Assembly: GCF_003254395.2 (NCBI RefSeq)
Contig: NC_037642.1
Coordinates: forward strand, 3,132,501 to 3,196,500
Reading direction: 5' to 3'
Source of the DNA: Apis mellifera
Taxonomy: Eukaryota > Arthropoda > Insecta > Hymenoptera > Apidae
DNA: 64,000 nucleotides
Each line of letters starts with the position of its first letter. The first letter of the stretch is position 1. Positions 24,652 through 36,480 of the stretch are shown here, one piece after another. Position numbers and translations under genes: made by a program. The notes under the pieces are model-generated. The model was not told the origin of the DNA, ran no database searches, and saw only the letters and a program-made list of their open reading frames with translations.

Positions 24652-24691
24652 AAGGGAAGGAAAGAAGGAAGGAAGGAAGGAAGGAAGGAAA
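24652..24691. repeat. GAAG tetranucleotide microsatellite
   Basis: About seven consecutive GAAG/GGAA units, with degenerate units at the left edge. Confidence 0.9.
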
Positions 24692-25560
24692 GCGTGCACC
24701 CTCTTACGAGGGAGGGAAACGAATTTACCGCCGGGGATAACAGCCTCGTTCCCAATTGATCCAAGCCGCTCTTCTGGGTCGTGATCAAAACTCCGCCACG
24801 CCACCGAATTTGATCTGCTGAAAGCTTCTTGTAATTGGACGTAATGCCCCCCCTCGTCCCGGTCCTCCTCGCCCGGAGAAGAGAGGAGGAGGAGGAGAAG
24901 GGAAGGGATTTCCAGTCGGGAGGAAAGCGAATCGTAGGAAAAGCGCTCGAAGGAAAAGGGCCGAAGAACGGGGTTGAGACGGGGTGGCCGCCGGGGGAAT
25001 TGGGAGAAAATAAGAGCGGAGGGCTGTTGCGACGAGCCGTCCGAGACGGCTGTTACGAATTCGATTGTCCTCCGGCTGGACCGGTCTCTCTCTCTCTCCC
25101 CTCGTCTCTCCTGCCATCTTCCACCCCCGTTTCTCCGTGTCCCTCTATCCTCGCCTTCGGAATATCTCACCCCCCCGTTTCTCCAACCCCTCGCGGGCAC
25201 CAGGAGGAGCTCGCTGGCAGCGCGAAACCTCTCCAAATAAAGTCGAGCGGAGAGCTCGAGGTTGGGGAGGATGGGTGGCATCAATTTTTCGCTCGTTGCA
25301 CCTGCGGCTTTCGGGGACGACCCAGGTCGTCGCGCGTGGGGAAAACCTGTTCGACGACCGATCACAGACCGGCCCGCTCGCTTTAAGGGCGATGCACCGT
25401 TATGCCGGCCGAATAAAGGAGATAGGTGACACGCGACCCCGACAACACGATCCGTGACACAATGCCGGATCGATACGTGGTTGTGAACGGACCGTTTGAA
25501 CTTCGACCGGTTTAACACGTTTATTGTCCGTATCATCGTCGAGTTGACGGGTGCTTGCTT

Positions 25561-26760
25561 AATGCGATCGGTGTGAAAATGACGATGTGTAGAAATTATG
25601 AAAAATTTTTATCCAGATTATTATTTTATAACGAGGATATAATGCTTTTTCTTTTTTCGAGATGTTGGGTCTAAATTAATTTAGGAAATTGTATGTGATT
25701 TGGGTTGAATGAAGCTGAATGATTAAATATTTGTTTAAATATTGGAAACATTGGAAAGTGATTATGTTTGATTTTGAATCAATGAGAATTAAATAAAAGG
25801 AAAAATGAGAAAAGTTAAGTATCAATTGAGGATAAAAGGAATCAATCATAGATAAATGATATTTAAATATATTCATTTTTATAGATAATTTAAAATTAAT
25901 TAAAGATTAAAATTTAGAGAAATAAAGAATTTATCTTTATCTTGGCTGTTATTGCAAAAAATAATTGAAATTTTTATTTCTAAATTATATCCACGTGTAA
26001 TTTGAATAAAAAAAAAAAGAATTGATTTTCCTTTCAGTTGATATCGATAAATATTTATCGATACATGAGCGTATGGAAAGAATATCGAAATCGAAAGTGA
26101 CCTATCCTTGATGGAATTGGTAGACTTTATCGAATTATCTTATTTTTTGGACGATTTTTATCGGCAAAAATAGTATCGGAAAAAATTTGTGCCACGTGTA
26201 AAATATTTGATGTCGAAACTAAAAGCTTGCCATGTTTGAACGAGTTGATAGATTTGATTGAATCGATTGACCTTGCATTCAATATTCTAAGAGAAAAAAA
26301 ACTATCTCAAAAGAAATTACAATATTAAAATTTAATTTTCCTACCAACAAAACGATCTAAATCTTAAAATGAATTCGATATTTAATGAAACAACGTACAT
26401 CTTTTACTCCAAGTGAATTGAATCCATGAAATTCAAAATAATTCAAAAATCCATGAAATCAATTGCTCGAACGATAAAACTATTTGACGTATAATACCAT
26501 AACAAAACCACTAATTATCCAGAAAAATTCGTACTTCATAAATCTCCCCGAGAACGTGCTCACGATGCTCATGAATAACTGCTAACCAAATCCAATAAAA
26601 AAAAAGAAAAAAATCAAATCAATCGTTCCATAAACCAATATTCTAATAAAACTGGCCCATCCTCCGACCGCAAAGGTGTAAAAAAGAGCAGAAAAGACAA
26701 AAAAAAAAAATCCCTCCCCTCAAAAAAAAAAAAAAGTGTACATCGATTCGATTCCAATTC
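25561..26760. other. AT-rich spacer with A tracts
   Basis: AT-rich; A tracts near 26600, 26700 and 26725. An inverted ATCGATAAATATTTATCGAT lies at about 26042-26061. No gene is seen. Confidence 0.55.
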
Positions 26761-27720
26761 GAATTCGATTTCAAGATTAAAATCAATCGAACCCTCCGGT
26801 CCGGCTACTCTGCACGAGTGGAGGGGAGTTCGGACGGGGACACATGATCGAAGGCACTGTGTGTCGGTCGACAACGGAGCGAGCGTCGTGAAAAATGGCA
26901 CGGGACAAGCGCGAGCGGGACAACGCGAAAAGCAAAAACGCGCCACGTGTTGCGTGTACGAAATAAATAGCCCGGGCAACGGAGGTAATAATGTAAACAG
27001 TATAACAATCATCGGCATTACGTAATTATATCGGGGCGGGCGGGCTATATAGCGGCCGATAAAGCGGCCAATACCCGTAATTTGTCGGGGGTGTCAAAGT
27101 TTTCGGGGGAAAATATCGAAAAATCAGCAAACGCGCGCGCCGCGCGAGATATATCGGCCGCTTCTCGCGTGGCTCGTTGGATTATTATCAGATGGAGTAT
27201 TGCCAACAGGTGATTCCGAAAATAACAATAATTTAATTTCCCGGCTATATGTGGGTCACGGGGACTTTCGATTTCACGCGCGACGCGTTAATTAAGTAAT
27301 ATCGCGTGATGCGATACCACGCGATACTGCTCTCTCGTTCCGAAACGTCTAAACGTTTCAGAAATCGGGTTACACTCTCGAATTATTATCGTAGAAGGGC
27401 TGACCCCCCTTCTCGCCCCTCCTCGAGTTATGTTTCTACGGCAGCGAGGAAGGGAATCGGGAGAGGTGAAGACGCGGGCACGCTCGTTACCAGAGACGGA
27501 TAATATACGGTGTTTGATATACCTTTCGGTTGTTATTTCGATAATCCGATAATCACCGTGAGGATCGATCGTTTTGGATACGGGTAATGATTGAACCGAG
27601 CTCTACCCCGTAATTTCTACCGCGGGGGAATATTTTTAAGTCGATTATGAAACAACGGAACGGTAAATTCGTGGTGCGGTTTAAAGGTAATTTCCAATAA
27701 CCGAAAACGTTACCGATATA
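26761..27720. other. CpG-rich unique island with inverted repeats
   Basis: Contains E-box words CAGATG and CAGGTG near 27190-27213 and two inverted repeats at 27301-27325 and 27342-27359. It has little simple repeat and no recognisable frame. Candidate enhancer by composition. Confidence 0.45.
27301..27359. repeat. Two neighbouring inverted repeats
   Basis: ATCGCGTG (27301-27308) pairs with CACGCGAT (27318-27325). GAAACGT (27342-27348) pairs with ACGTTTC (27353-27359). Confidence 0.75.
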
Positions 27721-27860
27721 TCTATATATATTTATATATATATATGTATACATATGAAACCATATTCATTCTTTCTTTCGAAACGAACCAAACGAAAAAG
27801 AAAAATGAGGGAAAAAGAAGAAGAAAGAAGAGAGAGAGAGAGAGAAAGAAAATAAAGGGG
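27721..27860. repeat. TA-rich palindromic patch and AG microsatellite
   Basis: TATA-rich sequence with a 14-bp palindrome (27742-27755) is followed by A/G-rich DNA and an AG run at about 27830-27845. Confidence 0.7.
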
Positions 27861-29640
27861 AACAATTCTCGTTTAACCCTCCATCTAACCGAGATGCATC
27901 CTCCAGAAGACAATCAACCCCTGTGGAAAAGCCCGAGAGGCTCGTACGGTAGCCGGAGATCTCTCTCTCCCAAACACGAATGTATTTTTAAAGTAAAACG
28001 TTAGTGCCTAATGTTCGTCCACATTTTGCGCTTAATACAGGATCGTAGGGGGAATCAAGGGAATAAGAGCGGCTGAGAGACCTATGAATGTGTGCGCCTG
28101 TACGTGCTGTGCACGTCCCCTTCCCTCCCCTCCCCCTCATCCGTCGAGGGGGTTGACGTAGTTCCGCGAAGGGTAGAGAGAAACTCGAGGGAGAAAGAGT
28201 AAGGGCGTGAACGAAGGGGTGGCAGGGGGTTGGAAGGATTGCGGGATCGGTGGCAGGAACCCCCTTCGCGCTATCTCGTGGTAGGGCTGTTTTTCGCGGC
28301 TCGCAAAATGGCCGCCACCCCCACCACCGTCCGCCCGCTCCGGTTAGAGGGTGTAGAGGGCTCGAATTTTCTCCGTCCTGCTCTCTTTCTATCCGCGGCG
28401 CGTACGTTCGTTCGTTCGTTCGTTCGTTCGTTCGTTCGTTCGTTCGTTCGCCGTTCGTTCGTCGTTCGTTAGTGCACCCCCTCCCCACCGGCGGCGGAGC
28501 TTCTCTTTCAACCCTCTCCTATCGGTCCCCCGGCTACAATATTCCCCTCTACTTTCCACCACCACCATTCTTGCGAACCTCCCCACCCCGGCTCGAGCTT
28601 ACTCGGCACCACTGGCGGGAACTGGAAACAGGCCTCTCCTCGACCTTCTCTCTCTCTCTCTCAACCCCTTCGAGCACGTCCTCGTCGCACGTCCGACTTC
28701 GCTCTTTCCGTCCTTCCGCCACCCTCTTTCTCCGTCTCCTTTTTTCGCAAACTCCGCTTTTCCACCACCTCGACCACCCTTTCCACCACCATCCACTCTC
28801 TCTCTCTCTGTCCGTCACGTCTCTATCCACAGCTTGCTTTCTCGCTCCTCCACACTCTCGCCCCTCCGTGCCTGCTCTCCGTCCCTTTTTCCTTTTCTCT
28901 CGACCCTCCCCTCCCCTCTTCCTTCCTCACGTGCACACATTGGTACACGATGTTCCAGGGACGGTCGCGCACGAATATTGTTACGTAGAACGCGAATGAA
29001 ATTTATAACTAATTACGGGAAAAGTTTAGATGACCGTCGGGCCATTCGGCGGCCGGGAAAGGGGGTGAACCCGATGGTCGGGTTGGAATATACAGAAGAG
29101 ACGGTGCAAAGACGGAAGGAGTGACTCTGGGGGAGGGGAGGAGGGGTGTAGGTGATGCTGAGGAGAGGAGAGGGTGGGAAATGGGCGGCGGGGGAGGGGA
29201 GGGAGGAGTATGGAACGGTTTCGGTCGGACAGTTGGGAGTTGTGTCGGTATAGAAACCAAATTACATTAATTAGGGTATTAAGCGTCCTCGGTCGCGGGA
29301 GAAAAAAGGACGCGGCTTGGAGGAGGCGGAGGATCGTGGGGGGTGGCCGCTGTGAACGTGGCTTAAGACGGATTCCACGGTTTTCATGTGACAGAGAATT
29401 TAAAAGCAACCAACCCCCCCCCTTCTAATTAGCCTTTACCCCGCTACCTGGAATTTCGTGGCCGATGAAGAGAGTTGTAATGAACGAGCCTCTTGTATTG
29501 TAGATCGCTTATTGATCCCCGGCAAATCCCCCGCTTGAAACTGTATTCCCCGGTATTTTGGATTTTCCACGAGCAGTATTATATCGGCCTTGCTTACGTT
29601 TATTGGACGTAAGACGCGATAAAATGTTCTTATCGTAATT
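27861..29640. other. Large GC-rich island with CGTT repeat and pyrimidine tracts
   Basis: Holds a Pho/YY1-type AAAATGGC (28305-28312), the CGTT microsatellite, CT runs (28647-28662, about 28797-28809) and purine-rich DNA at 29120-29210. Frames up to 249 codons are low-complexity Ser/Pro/Arg and overlap on both strands. They are not called. Confidence 0.5.
28405..28470. repeat. CGTT tetranucleotide microsatellite
   Basis: 11.5 perfect CGTT units (28405-28450) followed by imperfect CGTTCGTT units to 28470. Its translation gives the Phe-Val-Arg-Ser or Thr-Asn-Glu-Arg runs of the surrounding spurious frames. Confidence 0.95.
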
Positions 29641-30000
29641 GCATCGATATATTTTTTTTTTCTCTCTTTTGTAATTCATTCTCGCTAAGGTAAAGTGCGA
29701 TATTTGATCACGTTGAATCAAAGGCTTCAGCAGTGATCGCGATCATTAATTTTAATCTACAACCATAGAAAGTTTGGGCGAATTATTTCTTTGGGTCATT
29801 GTAATAAAATATTTCTTTAAAATTTATTTCCTTTTCTCTTTTTTGTTTTTGAAGCCTTTCTCGTTTTTTATCGATGATACAATTTTTGCAAAGGAATTAT
29901 TTTTAAAGATGGTAGATATAAGAGCAATCAACTTCGAATAAAAGGAAGAAAAAAATTAGTTAAAAAAGAAAGAATTATTATACGAAACGTTTCATGATTC
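29641..30000. other. AT-rich spacer
   Basis: T run near 29651 and AT-rich unique sequence. Nothing else is seen. Confidence 0.6.
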
Positions 30001-30520
30001 CTTGTATACACTGAAGACTTTGATTCTTCGCCTTTTACCGCGCGTTACCTTAGCAACCGATCTCCTGGATGATTCGATTTTTCCTCGACAGTCGGCTCGA
30101 CGCGTCGAGCACGAATTCATGATTGAATCACGAAAATCATGGCGCGCGGGGGCGTTCACCCTGCTGCCTGACCTGTAGTTGGCTTGATAAAAATTATTTG
30201 GAACGTTTTCTGAACGCTCGTGTACAGATCCCAGATTTTCCAATTTATGTAACGCGCATATTACTTTTCCCGGTTCAGCTTAATTGCAGATTTCATTGTT
30301 CCACCGGTTCATAGAACGATTCTCCCTTTCATGTACATCGTCCTGAAATTGCTGGAACATGTTCGACTGGCGGCGTTACCTTAACGAGATTCGCAAGCGC
30401 AAATTAGCGCAGCAAAGTGCGGTCCGCTATAGATTATTGTCTGCAACCATTCAAATTATACGCTGCCCTTTTTGTCGCGTTGATTAGTTGCGTTCTTAAT
30501 GATTGCTCCGCGTATCGTAA
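30001..30520. other. Unique island enclosing repeat unit A, copy 1
   Basis: CpG-containing, high-complexity sequence. Its part 30235-30422 recurs in diverged form at 31299-31494. Confidence 0.5.
30235..30422 (+). repeat. Diverged local repeat, family A copy 1
   Basis: Collinear with 31299-31494 through four anchors: ATTTTCCAATTTATGT (30235), TTAATTGCAGAT (30280), TCCACCGG (30300), and a 3' block from TAACGAGATTCGC (30382) to about 30422. Anchor offsets are 1064-1087 bases, so indels are small. It may be an old local duplication or two copies of a decayed element. Confidence 0.6.
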
Positions 30521-31090
30521 ATCAATGTGTATATTTATACATACATATATACATATATACATATATGTATAACTGGGAAATTTTTTAATTCTGGATATTT
30601 GTACAGTTATTTCTGTAGAAATATTTTATTTACGTGTACATTTAAAGAAAAATATTAAAAATATTAATACCTACTATCGTAGGATTTTTTTAATCGTTAA
30701 TCGTTAAAATTTTGATATTTCCAATTTCGACAAAAATTGTCTTCGATTAATAATATTCATAATTAATATTCCATTTTAAAAATAATAACACTTAATCTAT
30801 AATAAAAATCATAAAACAAAGAAATGTACGATGAAACGTTTTAATTATGTATTTACAATCGAACAAGAGATCGATAGTGCATTAATCCATAAATATAATC
30901 ATTCGAAAAACGAATTGAAAAAAACATCTAGGGTCTCAAATTTCACCTATTATAACACCTTTCGATCAAAAAAAAAAAAAATTCTCTCGATTCGCCAACT
31001 TTGACCACCCAATTCAAAAAACATTTTCAAAAGCCCTCCAAAAAAAAAAAAAAAGAAAGAAAAAGAAAAAAAACAGAATGGAAAGAAATT
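30521..31090. other. AT-rich spacer with TA palindromes and A tracts
   Basis: A TACATATA repeat lies at about 30535-30572. A tracts are at about 30967-30980 and 31039-31074. No gene is seen. Confidence 0.6.
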
Positions 31091-31510
31091 ACCTAACACG
31101 ACGCGTCAGAAAAATCATCTTCCCCGAAGCAGATCAAGGGAGACGGATCGATCCAATCGTTTCCAATCGAATCGTGAAATTCTAACACGATTTCCCGGCG
31201 GACAGTCAGGGGGGGGGGGGACAGGGCAGAGAGCAACGTTTCACGTACGAAACCGCAAGCGGATGATCGGCGCGGTCGTCCAGGCACGGTATTTCGAAAT
31301 TTTTCAATTTACGTGGCGAGCGCGCGCCCTCTCGCTCTTGCGCGCGATTTCCTGTCCGCGTTTAATTGCGGATCTCCCGCCGGATGTCCACCGGATCCGC
31401 GAATCATGGCCGCCACCTTCCAAGTTTCGCCCTACCGCGAGTATGACGCGGTAACGAGATTCGCGGGAGCAATTTAGCGCGACTAAAGTGCGCGGAAAAC
31501 TCGGCGACAA
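31091..31510. other. CpG-rich island enclosing repeat unit A, copy 2
   Basis: Includes a 12-base G run (31209-31220) and the second family A copy. Confidence 0.5.
31299..31494 (+). repeat. Diverged local repeat, family A copy 2
   Basis: Counterpart of 30235-30422. Anchors are ATTTTTCAATTTACGT (31299), TTAATTGCGGAT (31362), TCCACCGG (31387, exact) and TAACGAGATTCGC (31452, exact), the last continuing in similar sequence to AAAGTGCG. The middle part is more CpG-rich than copy 1. Confidence 0.6.
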
Positions 31511-32280
31511 GTTTTTATTTTTCGAAAATAAAGATCGAAGGGAAATGGATGATTAATTTCTGCCCGGAATTGAATGATTCTAGCGAATGAGGATATTTAA
31601 AAATTTTGAAACGAGAATTGGTTTCGAAGAAAGTCTCTTTCGTTTCTTGTTGCAAGGTGTTGAACGTGTGGAAAATTATTTGGGAAACTTTAAAGATTTG
31701 AAAATTTTGACTATCGAGGTGATTTTGATAAGAATATTTTGATATTGGAAATTTTATAGTTTCTTTTTTCTTATAAAATTTAAGAGGGAAATGATTAATC
31801 GTGCAGAATTTTGTATTTTGCAAGATAATGATCCACAAAACACAAAAAAGAAATTTAATGAATTAACAATTACATGTCACAGTCTTTTCGTTTGAATATT
31901 CAATATTTAAAGAATATGATTTGCATAATTGAAAATTGAAAAAAAGTTTTCCCAAAATCTGAATTTAAACACCATTCGCAACACGATCAATATTAAATAA
32001 ATATGAATGATTCGAATGGAAAATTAATTCAGAAAAAAAATTAAAATAGGAAGTGGAATTTAAAATTATATTCAATTTTTTTCACATTTTCTCAGATTTC
32101 ATTCCATTCTTCATAAATGTCTTAACATTTCTGAAGAGCAAGAGTGTTTCCACCAAGGAAAGGAAACCATTCCAGTTTTTCTCTCACGTCCTTTTTCACA
32201 TCCTCCATTTTCCTTATACATATACACATACACACATTTCTTAGTCACCTTATCTCGCGCTCTCGTATCTCGCTTTTCAC
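31511..32280. other. AT-rich spacer
   Basis: AT-rich. The 107-codon minus frame at 31515-31838 is Lys/Ile/Phe/Asn-rich and unrecognised. A CACA/TACA run lies near 32217-32237. Confidence 0.6.
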
Positions 32281-33100
32281 GTTTTCTTATCACACCTAAC
32301 CCTCCCTTCCCGAAACTCTAAATTACTTTGAGCGAGCCATAATGTTCAGAAACACGTTTAAATTCTCGCCCCATACGGAAACGTTTCTCTTAAAAAAAAA
32401 AAAAAAGAAAGAAAGAAAAAAAAAGAAAAATGGCGGTTTTCTCTACCACTCTTCCGTCCAACAAAGCTGAAAAGATATCGGGATTAAAGTATCGCATTTG
32501 GCCCGAATAAAAAATTTTTCACGAGCCACGCGTTTTTCCACGCGAAAAAAAAAAAGGAAAAATCTTTTCCGGCGTATCTCTCAATTCCTGGAAATTCGAT
32601 AGCAACGAATATAACGGTTTTTAACTTGTTGTTGAAAGCCGGGGGAACGGAAACGATTTATCCCAAGTTTCGAAAGAGAGGAGGAATCCCAAGTGTCTCT
32701 CTCTCTCTCCGGGCGGAAAAGGGCGGCGCTGTGAAAATAGGTAGAAACTGTCATGACTCCGGCGTGCACCACGTAGGGCCGGTTACGCAATTCGTTAGAT
32801 GCACCCTCGCGTGCATTCGCCGGTTGCAGCGCGGCCCGATCGAACTTTCACCGTGGAAAGTTCGACGTGTTCCCGCCAAACCGATCAGTCAGTGTACCGT
32901 AACGTGTTTTCTCCTGACGCATCGCGCGTGCCAATAAATGGGAACAGAGCAATACTTCCAGCTAGCGTTTTAAATCTCTCTAAATTTCAGGGGGAGTGGG
33001 GTGGAAAGATAGCCACTTGCGCGTGTACGTGTCTACGTTTACTGCACGGTTATTTAAAAATAACAGAGGCGGATGAACGATTTCGTTTCTCCATCGATCG
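32281..33100. other. Island enclosing repeat family C copy 1
   Basis: A-rich tract with GAAA units at about 32392-32430 runs into AAAATGGC (32427-32434, Pho/YY1-type). CpG-rich unique sequence follows, with the first family C copy. Confidence 0.5.
32860..32990 (+). repeat. Diverged local repeat, family C copy 1
   Basis: Shares TCCCGCCAAACCGATC (32871-32886) exactly with copy 3. It shares TGACGCATCGCGCGTGCCAA and the following TAAAT (32915-32939) with copy 2, with one mismatch in 25 bases. The right end aligns weakly as CTTCCAGC...TTTTAAATCTCTC. Confidence 0.6.
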
Positions 33101-33520
33101 ATAATTAAAATAATTAAAATTATTTTTCCCAATCTTGCCGTTCTAATTTTTTTCTAATTTAATGCGTGATTATGAAACGATGCGAGCGAGATTCAATTGT
33201 TAGTTTCGTTTAATTTAGAATAACATGGTGGCAAAATTGAAGGTAAATATTATTTTACAAACAATCAATAAAAAATAAGTAAGTCAAGAAAATCAAAATC
33301 AAAATTTTCGATGAATAATTCGAAAAAAAAATTCCTCTGAGAGTTGTTTTAATTATTAAATTTTCGATGAATAATTCGAAAAAAAAATTCCTCTGAGAGT
33401 TGTTTTAATTATTTCTCGCCAATATCTCTCATAATTTAATATATTCGATAACACGGCGATAATAAATTCTTGTTACTCTAATGGGATCTCGTGTTTTACG
33501 CGAGAAACACTGGAATCTGA
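33101..33520. other. AT-rich spacer containing an exact tandem duplication
   Basis: AT-rich; its only notable content is the 56-bp duplication at 33302-33413. Confidence 0.6.
33302..33413. repeat. Exact 56-bp tandem duplication (two copies)
   Basis: Positions 33302-33357 and 33358-33413 are identical base for base, including a nine-base A run. No divergence implies a young duplication, a polymorphic copy number, or an assembly artefact. It lies between family C copies 1 and 2. Confidence 0.95.
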
Positions 33521-33610
33521 TCAGATACTGGGTTTATTTGTTCTATAACTTTTTCCACGACCAGTCGGTTCGGGGATTAAAGATGCGCGTCTGTCAGGTA
33601 ACCTATAACT

Positions 33611-33730
33611 CCCGTGGCAAATTGATCGATCCATAGCCATGCTATAACGTAGTTCTCCGTGACGCATCGCACGTGCCAATAAATTTGCGCGAAGCGCAGA
33701 TACCTCCTGGAACACCCTATAAATTTCTCT
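33611..33730 (+). repeat. Diverged local repeat, family C copy 2
   Basis: TGACGCATCGCACGTGCCAA plus TAAAT (33660-33684) matches copy 1 with one mismatch. CCTCCTGGAACACCCTATAAAT (about 33703-33724) matches the right end of copy 3. The left part (CCCGTGGCAAATTGATCGATCC) is a degenerate form of CCCGCCAAACCGATC. Confidence 0.6.
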
Positions 33731-34159
33731 GATCCTCCGTCGATGAGAGGGGGTGAGCCAGGGATTGTGCTGCTTCGATGGATTCACTTTTTCCCCGCCG
33801 TCTCCATTAATACATTAAAATATATCGTCAGTGTCTTTCGACCGTGGCGCTCGATTAATCCCAAACGATATAATCTGTGCTTCGAAAGCTCGCAAGCTTC
33901 TTCCCCTACGTTTCGATCGTTGTTCCAGAAACCGCCGGGATCTTTGATCCCGTCCACGCGTCTAATTATTTTATATCCGTTAAAATTCCGTGAAACGTGG
34001 ATACAGAGCAAGTTGAGTAAAAGGAAAAGAAAAATCCATCCCTTTGATAACACCCTTTGGTCTTACATCGTTCCTCGACCCGATTGATCACAGCTTTAAT
34101 AACATCAAAGCCACGCCAGGTGGCGCCTGTATCGGCCACCCCGTTAAGCGCACTTTTAT

Positions 34160-34285
34160 CCTCCAACGTTCGATGGTTTCCCGCCAAACCGATCGCCCCA
34201 GACCAACTTATCCCCCGAGTGACGCATCGTGTGTATCAACCGTGGCCAGAACGATGCCTCCTCTGGAACATCCTGTAAATTCCGC
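34160..34285 (+). repeat. Diverged local repeat, family C copy 3
   Basis: TTTCCCGCCAAACCGATC (34177-34194) matches copy 1. TGACGCATCG (34220-34229) is shared by all three copies. CCTCTGGAACATCCTGTAAAT (34260-34280) matches the right end of copy 2. Spacing of the TGACGCATCG core is 745 and 560 bases. Confidence 0.6.
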
Positions 34286-34330
34286 CCACGAAGCTCCAAA
34301 GCTTCCACGGACTCGTGTATCGTCCTCTCG

Positions 34331-35420
34331 ATAAGTTCTGCTCTCTTTCTTTCCTTTCCCTCTTTCCATCCCCACCAATTTTCAACGCTGACCTCTCCAC
34401 CCGTCCATCCTTTTTTCCTTCTCCCACTTGAAAAATGATCCCCACGCTACACGGGTCTTCCTTCTTCCTTTAGGTTCTTACTTCTGCTCTCCACTCTCTC
34501 TTTCTCTCTCGTTATCACGGAAGACCGATCGGTCTCTCTGTCTCTCTCTCTCTCTCTCTCTCGTCCCCGTTGAATTTTTATTTTCCCACAAGCGGCGTTT
34601 TAAAAATTACCCTCCGCTCTCCTTTCCGTGCCCCCCTCCCCTCCGCCACCGATGGGATCATGGATGGTGGTGGAAGAAAAGTAGAAGGGATGTTCGTGGC
34701 TGCGGGGGTGGAGTTGCTCTTGCTTCCCCCACCACGAGGCGAGATGCTTTGAAAAAAATGAGCGTGAAGATCGGGTAGGGGAGGAGGAGGAGGAGAAAGA
34801 GAGGGGGGCTTCGAGATCGAGAAAGAGAGGAACGGGGGCGGAGAGGAGGCGAGAGGGGGGAGGAAAAAAAGAGGTGAAATGGTAGGAGAATCGTTTATCC
34901 CCCTCTCGAAAGGTTCGACTCGTAGTTTTATTCCTTTTCCACTTCCCCTTCCGCGATACTTTTTTCCCTCTTTTTCACTCTTGTTCCCTCCGCCACCAGA
35001 AGAACGTGATGTATCGCTCGGCGTGTTTCCCCGTCGTCGTGTTTCGGATTCGTTTTTCCCGCCAAATTCCCTGCCCACAAGCTGCTGCCACCTTTCCGTT
35101 TGGAATCCAGTCTCCTCCGTTCCCCCCTCCGTTCTCTTTCTCTTTTTTCTTTTCTTTTCCCCCTCGACCATCGTTCACCCCTCCGCCCCGACGATCCGAC
35201 GGTTCACGGTCGTACGGCTTTCTTAGCTTGATTAATTATCGCGTCGGAGCCGAGTGTCGGAGGATCTGGAACTCCACCTTTCTCTCCTTTTCCCTTCTGT
35301 CTTTTTTTTTCTTTTTTTCCCTCCTTCTTTTCGGTAGATCCACCCTATTTGCTCTCGTCGTCCTTTCCCTCCCTTCCCGTACGAAACGCGCCCGATACGG
35401 AGGACATTACGGGGAATTAT
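34331..35420. other. Pyrimidine/purine-rich island
   Basis: Long asymmetric stretches: pyrimidine-rich to about 34640, purine-rich 34770-34880, pyrimidine-rich again 34920-35360. Includes a TC run at about 34541-34562. Frames up to 197 codons (minus 34578-35171) are Lys/Arg/Glu or Pro/Ser runs with no domain. Confidence 0.55.
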
Positions 35421-36480
35421 GAAAAGGCATCCGGCCGTGAACGATTTCCTGAATAAAATGACGCCTTCGGGAGGACGATTTAAAGATAAATTGAGCGCGA
35501 CCGGAAAGCTTTCGATTATCGCGGGTTATTCACCTGGCGCAAGGGGGTAACCGCTGTGCAAATTATCGCGCGGGCGAAATTTTTGACTTTCAGATGATAA
35601 GGCCGCATTCATTGAACCTTCACCTCGTTTTAACGGCGCGTCGGTGATGATATATAATAAAATAGGCTGACTCGATGAATTTTCATGCGATTCAATCGTC
35701 GTCGTTTGATGGATCTTCTTTTTGCTTTCGAACTTAGAAATGGTCTCTTCTTTTGTATTATTACGACGAATGTATTCTTTATATGATTATCGATTATCGA
35801 TTATGGAAAAGATATAAATCGATTTAAAAATTGTAATATTTAATAGTTAAAAAAGACTTTCTTTATAGAGAATGAACTTTTCTAAATTTTTCCAAAATTT
35901 CAATCGAAACGAGGGTCTTTGTAAAATTTTCTTTCGACTCGTGACAACGAGGAAAATTCAAAAAGTTCGCGTCTTCTTTCTGAAGCGGATAGAATTAATC
36001 GGAAAAATATTTCTCGAACAATTCCAGAATCGTCGCGAGAAGGGAGAAAAGGGGCGGATGTTGTAGGAAGTCGAACTTTCCCAGGCGAATAATTTAGAGG
36101 ATGAGATAATTAAAATGGGTCCACGGAAAGCCTGTCACCCGTGACGGGCAGATAGGTTGCGCGCGAGTCTCTAGAACGAAATTATTCTATGAATGCTGAT
36201 CGCTACGTAACGCGTATTATGCAGCAGCGCGGCTGAAAGTGACAATTTTTGCGTTTCGAGGGCGGCTCGCCGCTCGTTCGTCGCGCTGGAACGAGAAATT
36301 TCCATTAGGCGACAAGGAGCCGTTCACCGGCCGCCTCCCTTCCCCCCTCTTTTTTTGTATTTTTTCCTCTATTTTGCCCCGCACTGCGCTTCGAAAGACG
36401 CCAGACACCTCCATCTCGATTACGTGTTTTTCGAAAATCCAACTCTTCGTATCAATTATCTCCAGGAAAAAAAGAAATAG
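35421..36480. other. Mixed unique sequence
   Basis: CpG-containing unique sequence 35421-35690, an AT-rich dip 35740-35880, then a second small CpG-rich patch 36100-36400. No gene is seen. Confidence 0.5.

Larger units (their letters stand above)
24061..25560. other. Large CpG-rich island containing the longest open frame
   Basis: Begins with an A-rich tract (about 24153-24197). It holds the 358-codon minus-strand frame 24460-25536 and a 183-codon plus frame 24835-25386. The long frame has no recognisable domain, translates the GAAG microsatellite as a Leu-Pro-Ser-Phe repeat, and is rich in Arg/Ser/Pro, as expected of stop-poor CpG DNA. Confidence 0.5.
33521..34330. other. Island enclosing repeat family C copies 2 and 3
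   Basis: CpG-containing unique sequence with the two remaining family C copies. Frames of up to 114 codons are unrecognised. Confidence 0.5.

Noticed and set aside
24460..25536. Longest open frame (358 codons, minus strand) as a gene
   Set aside because: No recognisable domain, Arg/Ser/Pro-rich composition, translation of a GAAG microsatellite, and substantial open frames on the opposite strand; expected in stop-poor CpG-rich DNA.
28250..28999. 249-codon plus frame as a gene
   Set aside because: Starts at GTG and translates the CGTT microsatellite and pyrimidine tracts.
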